NCBI RefSeq assembly: GCF_007860075.1
Contig: NZ_SJPP01000003.1
Location: 930,001 to 994,000 of the forward strand
Direction: 5' to 3'
DNA length: 64,000 nucleotides
From: Symmachiella macrocystis
Lineage (GTDB): Bacteria; Planctomycetota; Planctomycetia; Planctomycetales; Planctomycetaceae
This document shows, one piece after another, positions 24,861 to 34,784 of this stretch (the first letter of the stretch is position 1; each line of letters starts with the position of its first letter). The position numbers were made by a program, and so were the translations under genes. The notes beneath the pieces are model-generated. The model was not told the origin of the DNA. It made no database searches and worked only from the letters and a program-made list of their open reading frames with translations.

Positions 24861-26105
24861 GTTCGCAGGGGCTTTCAAATCCGGTCCCTCTTGCGGTTTT
24901 TGAAAAATCTGCTTTTCGACCTGGTTGAGCGTGGCCTCCATTTCAGCGCCTCCTAAGACCCGCGCTTCTTTAAGTGCTTCCCGAGCTTCATCTTCCTGTT
25001 TGAGTTTATGAAGCAAATCTGCACGGGCAATCAAAATTCGAGCTGAGAGTTGCTTATCTTTTGTGAATTCCTGACGCATGCGACCGGTGACTTCTAAAGC
25101 ATCCTCAATTTTGTCCAATTGAACCAATGCTTGCAATTTGGCGCTGAGAATCGGCAAGCGCAGATCCTCTTGAGTGGCTTTGTCCGCCAACAGCGAGTTG
25201 GCCAACTTCAGCACGTCATCATTCCGTTCCTCCATCTGTAGGAGTTGCAAGCGGAAACGAATGCCAACCTCACGGGCGGGTGCAAAGCCTGCGAATTCCT
25301 TGTCAATCTCATCGATTTTTTTCAGGGCGGCGTCAACGTTTCCGGTCGTTTGGAGCAGCGTCTGAATTTCCTTCAATTTCACTTGCAATTTCGAAATCAA
25401 TAACTGATCCGCATACTCCTTACGCAGTCCCGCTTGGTTGTCCGCATCTAAGCTGACGATTTCCTCGACGACATCCGCATAGGAAGTGAACATCCATTGC
25501 GGAGGAATGTCACTCAGCGCCTCATCCAGTTTTAAGGCCTTTTCAATGCCCGAGAGTTTGCCAGCGGCGGCGAAGGCTGCGTCGCGTTTCTTACGCAGGT
25601 CGGTAAATTCGCTCAAATGCTCAACGTATTTCTGCGGACCCACTGGTTGGTAACCGGTGCGGGCATAGGGACGCCCCTCTTCATCGACCAGCAAAATCGC
25701 CGGAAAGCCCTCGATCGAGAACTTCTGCTGCAATTTGTTATTCTGCGCCTGGACCTGAGGCGTGATAAGCGACGCATCATTGGGGAAATCGACTTCCAAC
25801 AGGACAAAGTCCTTGGTCGCTCCGTCAGAAAAAACTTTGTACTGGAACACTTTGTTCTGCAGTTCAATACAGTAGCCACACCAGTCGGAACCGGTGAAAT
25901 TAATCAGGACGTCCTTGCCTTCCTTCTTGGCCTTTGCCAACGCAGCCTTGTAGTCGGTCGTCCAAATCCCTTTGGGGGCCAATTCCGTGCTGGAACTGTC
26001 TGTGGCGGAAGTCTCGCTGCCACAACCCATTAAGGAGAAACAACTAAAACCGACAGCGACAAACGCAGTGGCAACAAACAGTCTCAGAACTCGCATGGAC
26101 AACAT
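24858..26105 (-). CDS. thioredoxin-family lipoprotein with TPR-like C-terminal region
   Basis: This 415-residue protein has a lipoprotein signal with candidate lipobox LMGC (Cys28). A thioredoxin-fold domain carries DWCGYC (Cys76, Cys79) and the cis-Pro region EGFPAILLVDEEG. About 200 residues of helical repeats follow. The CxxC is intact, so a membrane-anchored thiol reductase or isomerase acting on the periplasmic side is likely. I chose the ATG at 26105 (TGAGGAAA just before it) over an upstream TTG. The stop codon lies at the edge of a dispersed repeat. Confidence 0.85.
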   Translation of the reverse strand: MLSMRVLRLFVATAFVAVGFSCFSLMGCGSETSATDSSSTELAPKGIWTTDYKAALAKAKKEGKDVLINFTGSDWCGYCIELQNKVFQYKVFSDGATKDFVLLEVDFPNDASLITPQVQAQNNKLQQKFSIEGFPAILLVDEEGRPYARTGYQPVGPQKYVEHLSEFTDLRKKRDAAFAAAGKLSGIEKALKLDEALSDIPPQWMFTSYADVVEEIVSLDADNQAGLRKEYADQLLISKLQVKLKEIQTLLQTTGNVDAALKKIDEIDKEFAGFAPAREVGIRFRLQLLQMEERNDDVLKLANSLLADKATQEDLRLPILSAKLQALVQLDKIEDALEVTGRMRQEFTKDKQLSARILIARADLLHKLKQEDEAREALKEARVLGGAEMEATLNQVEKQIFQKPQEGPDLKAPAN

Positions 26106-26258
26106 TTTGTATTTCCTCAAATCATTATAAATATGACGCAAGCAGCGAGGGCATTGTATCCATCAACATCCTGGCCGGTTGTAATCGGGTTCACACTGGT
26201 ACAGCCACGGGAATAAATCGGGAGATTTTGGGAGTTATCGTAGATTGGGGAAAATCCG

Positions 26259-29087
26259 TCAATTCGATTCGCCAGATTGCCCAATCACGTTCACAAACCC
26301 GTCCGATGTGCAAACGACGATCTCCAGAAAGCTGTCGCCATCCACATCAGCAATTATTGGCGGCCCTGCCTCTCTGGACAACTTTAGCGTCCAGAGCACT
26401 CTCTGCACGCCGTTAGTCGCCTGACCACTAAGCGCCGTGAGCGTGTCTTTTCGGCAAAATATTGCCTCAGGCAACCCGTCGCCGTTGATATCGGCCGCCG
26501 CCTGGTCGCTGATCTTGGTCATTTCGAACTTATTTCGCCAATCTTCCTTACCAGTCTTTACGTCATACGCGACTAAATCGCCGGAATGTTCCAGCACAAT
26601 TGCTTCCAGACGTCCGTCACCATCAAAATCAGCCACCGAGACTTCGTGCGATAATGGGTTGGTTTGGTAGGATGAGGGGACACTCCACAGCGGCTTCCAA
26701 TCGAGTGTGAGGGCACCGACCGTACCAAAACTGGCCGACGCAAAAATCTCCCGCACACCATCTCCATCAGCATCGACGGTAACGGGCGAACAATAAGCGC
26801 ACCACGAATCGCTGAGTACCGAATGCAAAAACGGGGTTGGCTCCAGCGACATTCCCGTTTGCCCGTTGATCAAGCAAATATAATCCAAGGCCAAAAACAA
26901 GAGATCGTCAAAACCATCGCTATTGAAATCGTGGACGACGATGCCTTTGGTCGGAAAACATCCACGGTCGTTTTTGGGTTCGAACAATTGCCGCTCGCCG
27001 GGCGGATACAAGTCGGAGACATGTTTGCGATGCCACAACGTGCGGCCGGTCTTGCCGTCCAAGGCTAGACTTTGCCCGCTCGATTTGCCGGCGTTGTGAA
27101 ACGTGAGAAAGACGTCTAGCACATCGTCGTCGTTGAACCGCCCCGCATGAAAGCGATCCAGGCGGCTGTCTTCGTCGGCATAGGGAACTTCGTCAAACGT
27201 GCGTGTCCAACGCTCCGTCCCATCGGCGTTTAAGACCACGAGCCGACAAAGATCGTTTGGCGAACAGTCTTGATACAAAATCTCCGGCTGGCCGTCCGCA
27301 TCGAGATCGGTTGCCACCGGGCCACGCCATGATCCTTTGTACCCCACGGTCGACGGCTCCCCCCAACCGGGCCGCGTCCATAACGTGCGCGGGAGTTTAT
27401 TCGCACCGTCCGGGGCGGAGAGAGCCACAATTTCCTCCCGGCTGTTTTGCAGCAACAGTTCCGCACCGGGCGTATCATCCAGATTGACCGCAATGGGAAA
27501 CGAGAACCGGCCCCCCTGTGGTTGTCGCGAAACCAATGTCGCCGCTGCACCCTGGCTCTCCATTTTCCCGGGACGATGTTCCAATTGCACAATTGCTTCG
27601 GCCCGTTGGTCGCCATCGATATCGCGAAACTGCTCGACCGTGAACCGCGTTTGTTCGGGTGGGTTTATTTTCCATTTGACAGCGAATTGCTCATCCCTGT
27701 CCAACCCCACAGCCAAGAGCGCTTCCGCTCGTCGGTTTTGATCCTCATCGAGACTCAGCAAGACTTCAAGTTTGCCGTCCCCATCCACATCGCCGCGGGC
27801 CACAGCCAAATTTGCATCGACCGCCATGGAACGGCTGTTGCCCGGCAGCGGCTGCGCATACCGCAGCCAACGGCCGCGCGGAAACTTGTGAACGGTTGCA
27901 TACTCGCCATCACGAATCCGAGCGATTTCAATCGGCGAATATAATGTCCGCTGCCGCAAGGGGACGTGGTCGCACAACAACTCCAACGCGCCATCGCCGT
28001 CGAGATCGACGATGTCGTGGACGTACTTATCGGCCAGACTCATTTCCACCCGGCCCGATTTGATGTCGCGTACAATCATCCGCCAATGGCCGTCGGCGGG
28101 AATGTTGAACAAGTTGTAGACCATCTCCAACTCGCCATCGCCATCCACATCGACAATCGGATCGTGCGGGACACGTAGGATTTCATCACGGGCGGTCGAA
28201 TACTCGTATTGCCCTTCCCACGGCTTCCACATTTTTTGGCCATCGTTGTCGATGTAATCGACATGCAACACGAAGTCACACAGAATCACGATTTCGGGAA
28301 ACGGGTCATCGTCGATGTTCACGATTCGCGAGTAACCATAATTGCGATGCGCGGCGTTCTCGCATTCCATTTGCACCGCTCCGGTGCGGCCGTCGAAAAC
28401 AATCGCCCGGTACCAGGTGACAAGTACCGCTTCGTCATCGCCATCTCCGTCCATGTCAGCGGCATGCAATTGGGGGGCTTGCGGATTGCGGTCGACCTCG
28501 ACCTCCCAGACTTGCTCTGCCTTATCAAATCCATCCTTGAAATCAAAACAATAACCGCCGTTGTAAACCACCCGCTCTCGCGCCTTGACACCCCAAAAAA
28601 CAACCTGCGAGCCAGCTTCACCAGGCAGAAACCGGCCGACGACATATTGCGCTATGGGATGCTCAAACGTATGCTGCCAAAGCACCTTTCCCGCTGCGTC
28701 AAAGATCGTGGCTTGTTGGCCCTGCACGACAATCCGCTGCTGGCGTCCGTCGCCGCGCAGGTCATATGTTGTCGGCGGCACCGTCCAGCCGGCAGGCAGG
28801 GGTTGGGACAATGCCGTATCGTCAATCGCCAACTCCGCGTTCTGGTCCGCGATCGTTGTATGCAGAGCGACGCGTGTGCTCCATTGGCCCAGAAATTTTC
28901 GCCACTTGATTTCCGGCTGCGTGATCCGCCCCTGCCCCGGCGCAAAACCGGTCAAAAACCGATCCCGCCGATAACAGGGCCATTGCCCAGGCCACTCCGG
29001 TTCCGCGGCAGCGGCCGAGAGCAGACAGACATGCGCAGTCGCCATGAAAACCAGCGACCCCAGAATGAAGGTGCGAACCACGGGCAT
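26259..29087 (-). CDS. giant exported FG-GAP/VCBS-repeat propeller protein
   Basis: This 942-residue secreted protein has a signal peptide (LGSLVFMATAHVCLLSAAAAEP). It carries about fourteen calcium-binding DxDxDG-type loops, each followed by a hydrophobic strand, for example DMDGDGDDEAVLVT, DVDGDGELEMVY, DLDGDGALELL, DADGDGVREIF and DFDGDGRLEAIV. Such repeats form integrin-like propellers that bind calcium and act in adhesion or as scaffolds; no catalytic motif is seen. PQQ-like segments (LVAYDVKTGKEDW) are mixed in. I start at 29087, directly before the signal peptide; the frame is open 59 codons further without a good start. Confidence 0.85.
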   Translation of the reverse strand: MPVVRTFILGSLVFMATAHVCLLSAAAAEPEWPGQWPCYRRDRFLTGFAPGQGRITQPEIKWRKFLGQWSTRVALHTTIADQNAELAIDDTALSQPLPAGWTVPPTTYDLRGDGRQQRIVVQGQQATIFDAAGKVLWQHTFEHPIAQYVVGRFLPGEAGSQVVFWGVKARERVVYNGGYCFDFKDGFDKAEQVWEVEVDRNPQAPQLHAADMDGDGDDEAVLVTWYRAIVFDGRTGAVQMECENAAHRNYGYSRIVNIDDDPFPEIVILCDFVLHVDYIDNDGQKMWKPWEGQYEYSTARDEILRVPHDPIVDVDGDGELEMVYNLFNIPADGHWRMIVRDIKSGRVEMSLADKYVHDIVDLDGDGALELLCDHVPLRQRTLYSPIEIARIRDGEYATVHKFPRGRWLRYAQPLPGNSRSMAVDANLAVARGDVDGDGKLEVLLSLDEDQNRRAEALLAVGLDRDEQFAVKWKINPPEQTRFTVEQFRDIDGDQRAEAIVQLEHRPGKMESQGAAATLVSRQPQGGRFSFPIAVNLDDTPGAELLLQNSREEIVALSAPDGANKLPRTLWTRPGWGEPSTVGYKGSWRGPVATDLDADGQPEILYQDCSPNDLCRLVVLNADGTERWTRTFDEVPYADEDSRLDRFHAGRFNDDDVLDVFLTFHNAGKSSGQSLALDGKTGRTLWHRKHVSDLYPPGERQLFEPKNDRGCFPTKGIVVHDFNSDGFDDLLFLALDYICLINGQTGMSLEPTPFLHSVLSDSWCAYCSPVTVDADGDGVREIFASASFGTVGALTLDWKPLWSVPSSYQTNPLSHEVSVADFDGDGRLEAIVLEHSGDLVAYDVKTGKEDWRNKFEMTKISDQAAADINGDGLPEAIFCRKDTLTALSGQATNGVQRVLWTLKLSREAGPPIIADVDGDSFLEIVVCTSDGFVNVIGQSGESN

Positions 29088-29333
29088 GCCGTTGTCTCGA
29101 TAATTGTGGGAAGAAGGAGTGGGGACGATATCTAATCTAGTCCAGGGCTGAGCAAAAGAGAAGCAGGAGTGTGTTAACCACTGTGAGTTGGGGTCGTGTT
29201 CTCGGCCAGTGAGTCGGTAAGATAGCAAATGCTGAATTTTGTTCGCGGGAGTTCCGCTACCCATTAACCGGAGCGTCGAAAAGCAACACTGGCGGCAACG
29301 CCAGCACGAACGAGCAGCATCGCCGTTACTGTA

Positions 29334-29987
29334 ATGCGTGCAGGTTTCGAAATGGATCCAGTAGAATTAAACCAAGACCAAATTCGTGATGATTCCTCGG
29401 AGGAACCGTCTGTCGCCTTGATTCAACCGACGGGCGATCTGTCACCATTTTTGAATTACAAGATTCACATTGTTCGCGGTCGAAAAGGCGAGTTTGATTT
29501 CCCCGCGATGCTGTTTGGAAGGGGCAGTTACGGAGTTTTCGCAACCAATGAAAATGAATCAATCCCTCTCACTCGAAAGGGAAAGGAGATCGAAACGATA
29601 TTGGCCAGCGAGTGGGATCGGCTCGTGCAATCAGACCCGGTTGTGTTGGCTTCGCTGATTCTTCTACTCTATGGAAGTGGTAGCAGAGAGACACACCATG
29701 TCCTAAAAGACGCCGCCGAGCTCCAATCGATGTGCCAGAATTCGAGTGGTTACGAACTCCACGAGAAACGTTTCGAGTATCACTTGCCGAGAATCAAAAC
29801 GACATACATCAAAGTTGAAAACGATTTGGCGTTAGTGCGCGCTGTCACGCTTTTTGGTCGGATGCATGACAAAGGAAATCTGGGCATTGAACGATTTTCA
29901 ATCGATCGAAATGGAGTCGTACTCCCCCAAGAGCGCGAGCTAATCTCTCGAAATATTTTCTCTCGCATTCCAGGCATAAAGTATTAA
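29334..29987 (+). CDS. hypothetical cytoplasmic protein
   Basis: I do not recognise this 217-residue protein. It has no signal peptide, membrane segment or cysteine motif. An N-terminal acidic part (NQDQIRDDSSEEPSV) precedes a mixed alpha/beta region (HIVRGRKGEFDFPAMLFGRG). ATG codons at 29334 and 29352 are both possible; neither has a clear ribosome-binding site. The base composition is slightly more AT-rich than its neighbours. It sits alone between a leftward FG-GAP gene and a dispersed repeat. Confidence 0.55.
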   Translation: MRAGFEMDPVELNQDQIRDDSSEEPSVALIQPTGDLSPFLNYKIHIVRGRKGEFDFPAMLFGRGSYGVFATNENESIPLTRKGKEIETILASEWDRLVQSDPVVLASLILLLYGSGSRETHHVLKDAAELQSMCQNSSGYELHEKRFEYHLPRIKTTYIKVENDLALVRAVTLFGRMHDKGNLGIERFSIDRNGVVLPQERELISRNIFSRIPGIKY

Positions 29988-30037
29988 GTATGCAGGAAGA
30001 ATGCGACCAGCGTTTTATCGCGGTTCAGCTTTCGAGT

Positions 30038-30140
30038 CGGGTGCCACTGGCTTTGCCAGTGCCGTTTCCATCGAGCGCGATACTTGCGAAGCACTGGCAA
30101 AGCCAGTGGCACCCAGGTTTTCAGGTTTGTCAACACACTA
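30038..30140. repeat. dispersed inverted-repeat element (family I, copy 3, best preserved)
   Basis: Two perfect 20-base arms, GTGCCACTGGCTTTGCCAGT (30041-30060) and its reverse complement (30093-30112), are separated by 32 bases. The flank ends CACACTA at 30140, the complement of the TAG stop of the leftward FHA gene. The overall size of about 103 bp and the flank pattern agree with copies 1 and 2. Confidence 0.9.
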
Positions 30141-32231
30141 GTTCAACTGCGATTGCACAAACCAAACCACTGCATAACCCGCAACCAATGCGGCCGTGAT
30201 GAGTACGACGGATCGGATGACGGACAGTATCCGCCCCCCGCGGGATGGTTCTGGTTTTCGTACGGGTGCCCAATCGGGCCGGGGTAACGGTTCGGCGCGC
30301 GATGTTTCGGCGCGAAAGTTTTGCTGCAATTCTTCGAATGCGGCGCGTTCTTCACGCAGTTCGTTCTGCTGACTCTCGAGCGCCTTGCGCTGTGCTGCGA
30401 TTTCGTCAAGTTGTTTCGTGCGTTGCTCCGATTCTGCGACGGCATTATCGACAGTTGCAAGTTGTTGTTGCTCGTTGGCCGCTGCGCCTCCTTGTTCGCT
30501 GAGGGCCGTAGCGGATTCGCGTTCCCATTCGCGGCGGCCTGTGGAAAGCTCTTCCCGCTCGGTGGCCAGCTGTTGTTGTTCCTGCGAAACCGCCTCGATT
30601 TCGGCGTCCAACTCAACTTTTAAGGCGTCTAGTTCCCGGGACTGGGCTGCCACCGCTTTGGCTTCGGTCTGAAGTGTTTCCCGCTGTGCGTCTACATCGG
30701 ACCACTGCGCTGCGAGTTTCGCTTCCCGTTCGTCCAACGTTTTTTCCGCGGCCACTAATTCCTCTTGGTTGGCAGTTGTCAAAGTCGCCAATTGCAATTC
30801 CAGTTCAGCAATCGTCTCGGCTGCCTGTGTCGCTTCGTCTTGCCAGCGTTGCTGTTCTTCGGATTGTTGTGCGAATTCCGTTTTCATTTGTTCCAGTTCC
30901 TTCTGGTGTTGATCCAAATCGGTCTGGTGTTGATCCAAATCGGTTTGTTGCTGTGCGATCGACTGGGCGAGGCATTGTTCGCCGTCGACCGCTTGCTTCA
31001 ACGCCTCTTCCATGGAGACGGTCTTGCCCTGCAATTGATCGCGTTCCCGCAGCACCGACGCCAACGTTTTTTCCAACTTGGTCTTGGCCTGAGTCGACTG
31101 CTGATGTGCAGCACGCAACTGCTCGGCTTCCTGAAGGAGTGTAGTGTGTGCGTCTTGCAGCTTGGCCGCTTGCTGTTGCGCTGCATTGCTGGAGTCTGTT
31201 TGTTCTTGCCATTGATCGCGTTCTTGCCGCAGCAACAACAACGCCTGCTCCGCATCGACTTTGGCTTGCGACATCCGCGATTGCGATTCACGCAGTTCGG
31301 CAACTTCTTGCTGGAGTGCCTCGTGCGTTTGGCGGAATTCCGCGTCCGTGGCCTCATGCTCACCCAGTTGTTTTTCGTGTCCTGCAATCCTCAACTCTAA
31401 GGACTCTCGTTCCGACCGAAGCTGCTCCCACTGCACTTGAAGTTGTTTTTGTTGTGCTTCAAGTGAAGTGCATTGATTCAAAAACTCCTGCCGTTTAGTT
31501 GCGAAGAGATTTTCTTGCTTGTCGAGTTCTTGCCGCGATTGTTTGATTTCATCCAAGTCGGCAAGTGATTGGGCTTGATCGGTTTCGAGTTGGCAGCGAT
31601 CCTCGTCCCATTGTTCGCGTGCTTTATCGAGCTGTTCGCGGTCCGTATCGGCCTGTTGCTGCAGTTCGTCAAACTGTTGGCGATCCGCCAGCAATTGCTC
31701 CGCATCTGATTCCAGCGTCGCAGTGCGTTCCGTGAGTCGATGGCGCTGTTGCCTCAACTCCTCGAATTCGCATTCGAGTTTCTCGCGCTGCCGCTCTAAG
31801 TCAGCCCGGTCCGACGCAAGATGTTCGCAATCTTGCTGTATACGCTCGGCGTCATCCTTGAGCAATTGGGTTGCGGCGACATCGGTGGGAACCAGATTGG
31901 TTTCCACAGTGAATTCGAAATGGTCGATGGTCAATCGATCCCCATTGCGTAACTTGCCGACCTCCAGCTGTTCATCATTCACTTGAACGCCGCATTGGCT
32001 GCGCAGATCACGTATGCGCAGTTGCCCCGCATCGAGCGTAATAGCGCAATGGCTCCGCGATATTTTCGGCGAGACCAACTGAATATTGCAGCTCTTCGAT
32101 CGCCCGATCATCGTCGTCGACCGCAAGATATCCTTGGTCACCCGTTCCTGACCAGCCTGGATGACGAGGCGTGCGAATTCCTCGGCGACGTCGGCTGGTT
32201 GATCCGGTGGTTGCGGTGTTTTTTGAGACAT
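30138..32231 (-). CDS. FHA-domain protein with very long coiled coil and C-terminal membrane anchor
   Basis: This protein of about 697 residues begins with a forkhead-associated domain (about 30-115; MIGRSKSCNIQLVSPKISRSHC, RDLRSQCGVQVND). FHA domains bind phosphothreonine peptides, and the conserved Gly-Arg, Ser and His are present, though the usual Asn-Gly near the end is Cys-Gly. About 500 residues of Gln/Glu-rich coiled coil follow, and then one membrane helix right at the end (VVLITAALVAGYAVVWFV). It thus looks tail-anchored, with a rod reaching into the cytoplasm. I chose ATG 32231; a GTG at 32291 would add 20 residues. The target kinase is unknown. Confidence 0.8.
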   Translation of the reverse strand: MSQKTPQPPDQPADVAEEFARLVIQAGQERVTKDILRSTTMIGRSKSCNIQLVSPKISRSHCAITLDAGQLRIRDLRSQCGVQVNDEQLEVGKLRNGDRLTIDHFEFTVETNLVPTDVAATQLLKDDAERIQQDCEHLASDRADLERQREKLECEFEELRQQRHRLTERTATLESDAEQLLADRQQFDELQQQADTDREQLDKAREQWDEDRCQLETDQAQSLADLDEIKQSRQELDKQENLFATKRQEFLNQCTSLEAQQKQLQVQWEQLRSERESLELRIAGHEKQLGEHEATDAEFRQTHEALQQEVAELRESQSRMSQAKVDAEQALLLLRQERDQWQEQTDSSNAAQQQAAKLQDAHTTLLQEAEQLRAAHQQSTQAKTKLEKTLASVLRERDQLQGKTVSMEEALKQAVDGEQCLAQSIAQQQTDLDQHQTDLDQHQKELEQMKTEFAQQSEEQQRWQDEATQAAETIAELELQLATLTTANQEELVAAEKTLDEREAKLAAQWSDVDAQRETLQTEAKAVAAQSRELDALKVELDAEIEAVSQEQQQLATEREELSTGRREWERESATALSEQGGAAANEQQQLATVDNAVAESEQRTKQLDEIAAQRKALESQQNELREERAAFEELQQNFRAETSRAEPLPRPDWAPVRKPEPSRGGRILSVIRSVVLITAALVAGYAVVWFVQSQLN

Positions 32232-32701
32232 GACATTCAACCCAGTGTCCGGCGGGTTCGCAGAAAAACCGGTATCGCTAGACAACTTCACCTATCAAAA
32301 ATTGGCCCATTGGAAGTCAAACACCCAGCATGCATTGCGGCAAATGAGTGGAATCCCCACATTACCACGAAAATGTCCATTATTCATAGCGAAACCTGTG
32401 TTCGGTGAGAATATTGCGAATCAATGCTCACTGAGACAACGCTGTCCGACGTATAGGAATCCAGGGTGCTATAATCGTGCGGGCACCTTGTTCGATAATG
32501 CCCCGTTGGGCGACATTTGCACTGCCGAGGCCTCATTTCTAAGCTGTCTCTCATAGTCCATTGAACTGCGGATGTCTGTTCTGCGGGTTGATTGAACAGC
32601 TCGGTTTGTGAACAATTCCGACCAGCGACCTGCGGGTCACGACTGAACCAAGCATCTATTGCCCCGTCACCGACGACGGGCTTTCAGGTCAACTTCCTGT
32701 T
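32232..32701. promoter_or_regulatory. divergent intergenic region; possible -10 box at 32470-32475
   Basis: No gene is supported. A perfect TATAAT on the plus strand at 32470-32475 could serve the gene at 32702, but no good -35 is seen and the leader would be about 220 bases long. The rest shows nothing I recognise. Confidence 0.3.
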
Positions 32702-34504
32702 ATGCCGACCACTGAAACGAAGCCAGGAGCCGATATCGACATTGTCGCTCGACGTAAGGAGATCATTCGCCGCCCTCCACGAATCGCCCGCTGGGTGGGG
32801 CGAGCGGCGCTGGTGGGCTACGTATTCGCGCTGTGGTGGTATCGCGCATGGATTGGTGAACATCTACCGGCGACGGCCGATGTGGTTTGGAGTTTTGATA
32901 GCCGCACCGCATTTTTGTCGGCGCTACAACAATTCGCCGTTGCCGCAGCTGTCGAAGCGGTCAAGTTTTTCATGATTGGACTGCTGGTCATGTGGGCCGC
33001 CGGCAAACCACGGTCGGACCACTCCTCGTTTCGCCGGAAATGTTTTCTACTCATCGTCGGGCTGGGTTTGACGACGGTTGTACGGGGACTGGAACTCGGC
33101 GACATGCCTGGCGGCGATCAACTCTGGATTCCCGTCATCGGCTGCCTGGCAGGCATGACGATTGGTTCGGCCACCTTGCGCGGCAAAAAAGGGATCATGC
33201 GTCTCTGTGCCTGGACATGCACCCATCTGCTGCTGTTCTGTCTGTTTCTGCTGTTCGTCGGATATCTCGCGACCGATGATCAGCCGCTCGATGTCCAACA
33301 AGTGGCTGTGACCGCTGCGGAAAAACGACGTTTGATGGACATGATCAAACAAGCGGTCCACCAACGCAGTGCTGATGGTTCCAACGACACGCGGCAAATC
33401 CGACTCAGCGAAAACGAAGTCAAAACGCTGTTTGCTTGGGGCATGGAAGCAGCGGGGACCGACCCGCGCGTCGATCTGCGTTTGGAACCGGAAACGGTCA
33501 CCGTCCAGGCCTCACCTAGTTTTACGATTCCACTGGTGGGTAAACGTTTCGTCAATGCGCACCTGGCCGCCCAGGTCGATGTGAACGAAGGGCATCCACA
33601 GCTGAGCGTTGAGAAGTTACAAGTGGGGCGACTGGGCTGTCCCCAATCGGCGTGCGACTATGTGTCGCGTGCGATTTTGTCCGGCTTGCAGTTTGATGAC
33701 GACATCAGCGATATCGTCAAATCCATCGAACGGCTCCAGGTCGAAGAGGCTGAGGTGACGCTCGTTGGAAATCGGACAGCCATCCGCGAAAAAGTCTTAC
33801 CAGCGATTCAATCGAAATTGGGAATGTCGCCCCAATTGATCGCTGCCACTAGTGACCATTTGAAAAATATTGTTTCGACAGCCGGAAACCTCCCACAGGG
33901 AGATGCGCGGTTTGTGGCCATTGCCACCGAAGCGTTTCGATTCGCGCAACAACGCTCGACGGAGGGCGATCCGGTACTTGAAAATCAAGCAGCACTGCTC
34001 TCTTTAGGTATCGTGCTTGGTCACCGACGTGTCGCGGATCTCGCCGGCTCACCGGATGCTGTCCGGCAATGGTACATCGCACAAAAAAAACTCGGCTCCG
34101 TTGCGATACGTGGCCGTGGTGACTGGACAAAGCATTTTTGCGTGAGCGCTGCGCTGGAGGTCATGGCCGACAAGGCTACCAGCGACATGATTGGCGTGCT
34201 GAAGGAAGAGATCGATTCGGGTGGGGGGAGCGGGTTTTCATTTGGGGATTTGCTTGCTGACCGTGCGGGGACGCTGTTTGCCGAATCCGCCACGCGCGAT
34301 GAGGCAGCGGCCCGAAAAATGCAAGAGCGTTTCGCTGGGGGCGTGACGATCGACGACATTTTCCCCCCAGCGGCCGACTTGCCCGAGGGACTTCAAGAAG
34401 CGGAATTGCAGGCTCAATACGGCGGAATCGATGGAGCCAAGTATCGCGAAGTCACGCAGGAAATCGAGCGTCGCTTGCAGCAATGTTATCTGCTGCAACC
34501 GTAG
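32702..34504 (+). CDS. multi-pass membrane protein of unknown function
   Basis: This 600-residue protein has about four membrane segments in its first 190 residues (for example AVEAVKFFMIGLLVMWAAG, FLLIVGLGLTTVVRGLEL, LLLFCLFLLFVGYLA). A soluble alpha/beta region of about 400 residues follows with no motif I recognise. A stretch around SFTIPLVGKRFVNAHLAAQVDV reads like a beta-rich lipid- or cargo-binding fold. The ATG at 32702 fits the first basic residues (RRKEIIRRPPRIAR). It is the first of several rightward envelope-related genes. No homology can be claimed. Confidence 0.7.
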   Translation: MPTTETKPGADIDIVARRKEIIRRPPRIARWVGRAALVGYVFALWWYRAWIGEHLPATADVVWSFDSRTAFLSALQQFAVAAAVEAVKFFMIGLLVMWAAGKPRSDHSSFRRKCFLLIVGLGLTTVVRGLELGDMPGGDQLWIPVIGCLAGMTIGSATLRGKKGIMRLCAWTCTHLLLFCLFLLFVGYLATDDQPLDVQQVAVTAAEKRRLMDMIKQAVHQRSADGSNDTRQIRLSENEVKTLFAWGMEAAGTDPRVDLRLEPETVTVQASPSFTIPLVGKRFVNAHLAAQVDVNEGHPQLSVEKLQVGRLGCPQSACDYVSRAILSGLQFDDDISDIVKSIERLQVEEAEVTLVGNRTAIREKVLPAIQSKLGMSPQLIAATSDHLKNIVSTAGNLPQGDARFVAIATEAFRFAQQRSTEGDPVLENQAALLSLGIVLGHRRVADLAGSPDAVRQWYIAQKKLGSVAIRGRGDWTKHFCVSAALEVMADKATSDMIGVLKEEIDSGGGSGFSFGDLLADRAGTLFAESATRDEAAARKMQERFAGGVTIDDIFPPAADLPEGLQEAELQAQYGGIDGAKYREVTQEIERRLQQCYLLQP

Positions 34505-34676
34505 CCGACAATTTGCACAATTCTTCGAAAAAATCGCGGTTTGTCGGTGATCGGCCGCCATCGGTCTCCGTACAATCATTGAGAGCTGGAGCGTTATTGC
34601 GCCCCGACGTTGCGGTTTCACTCAGTGTTTCCCTAAGGCAATGGGTTTCCCTGAGACAATCCCTCTCGGTCTTTTG

Positions 34677-34720
34677 CCGTTTTTCGTGTGTTTCGCTTCT
34701 TTCGTGGTGAGTTCTTAAAG
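34677..34720 (+). repeat. TTTCGTG repeat, third copy
   Basis: CCGTTTTTCGTGTGTTTCG followed by CTTCTTTCGTGGTGA matches the two copies at 23302 and 23421. Like them it lies in an intergenic region, here 65 bases before the start of the DUF1598 gene. Confidence 0.7.
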
Positions 34721-34784
34721 AGCGAACAAAAACTTGGCGCATCATCCAAAGATTCTGCACGTTCGTAGTACAAAGGAATCCCCC

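Noticed and set aside
28209-29135. Plus-strand frame of 308 codons opposite the FG-GAP gene
   Set aside because: Antisense to fourteen clear calcium-loop repeats; no protein-like features.
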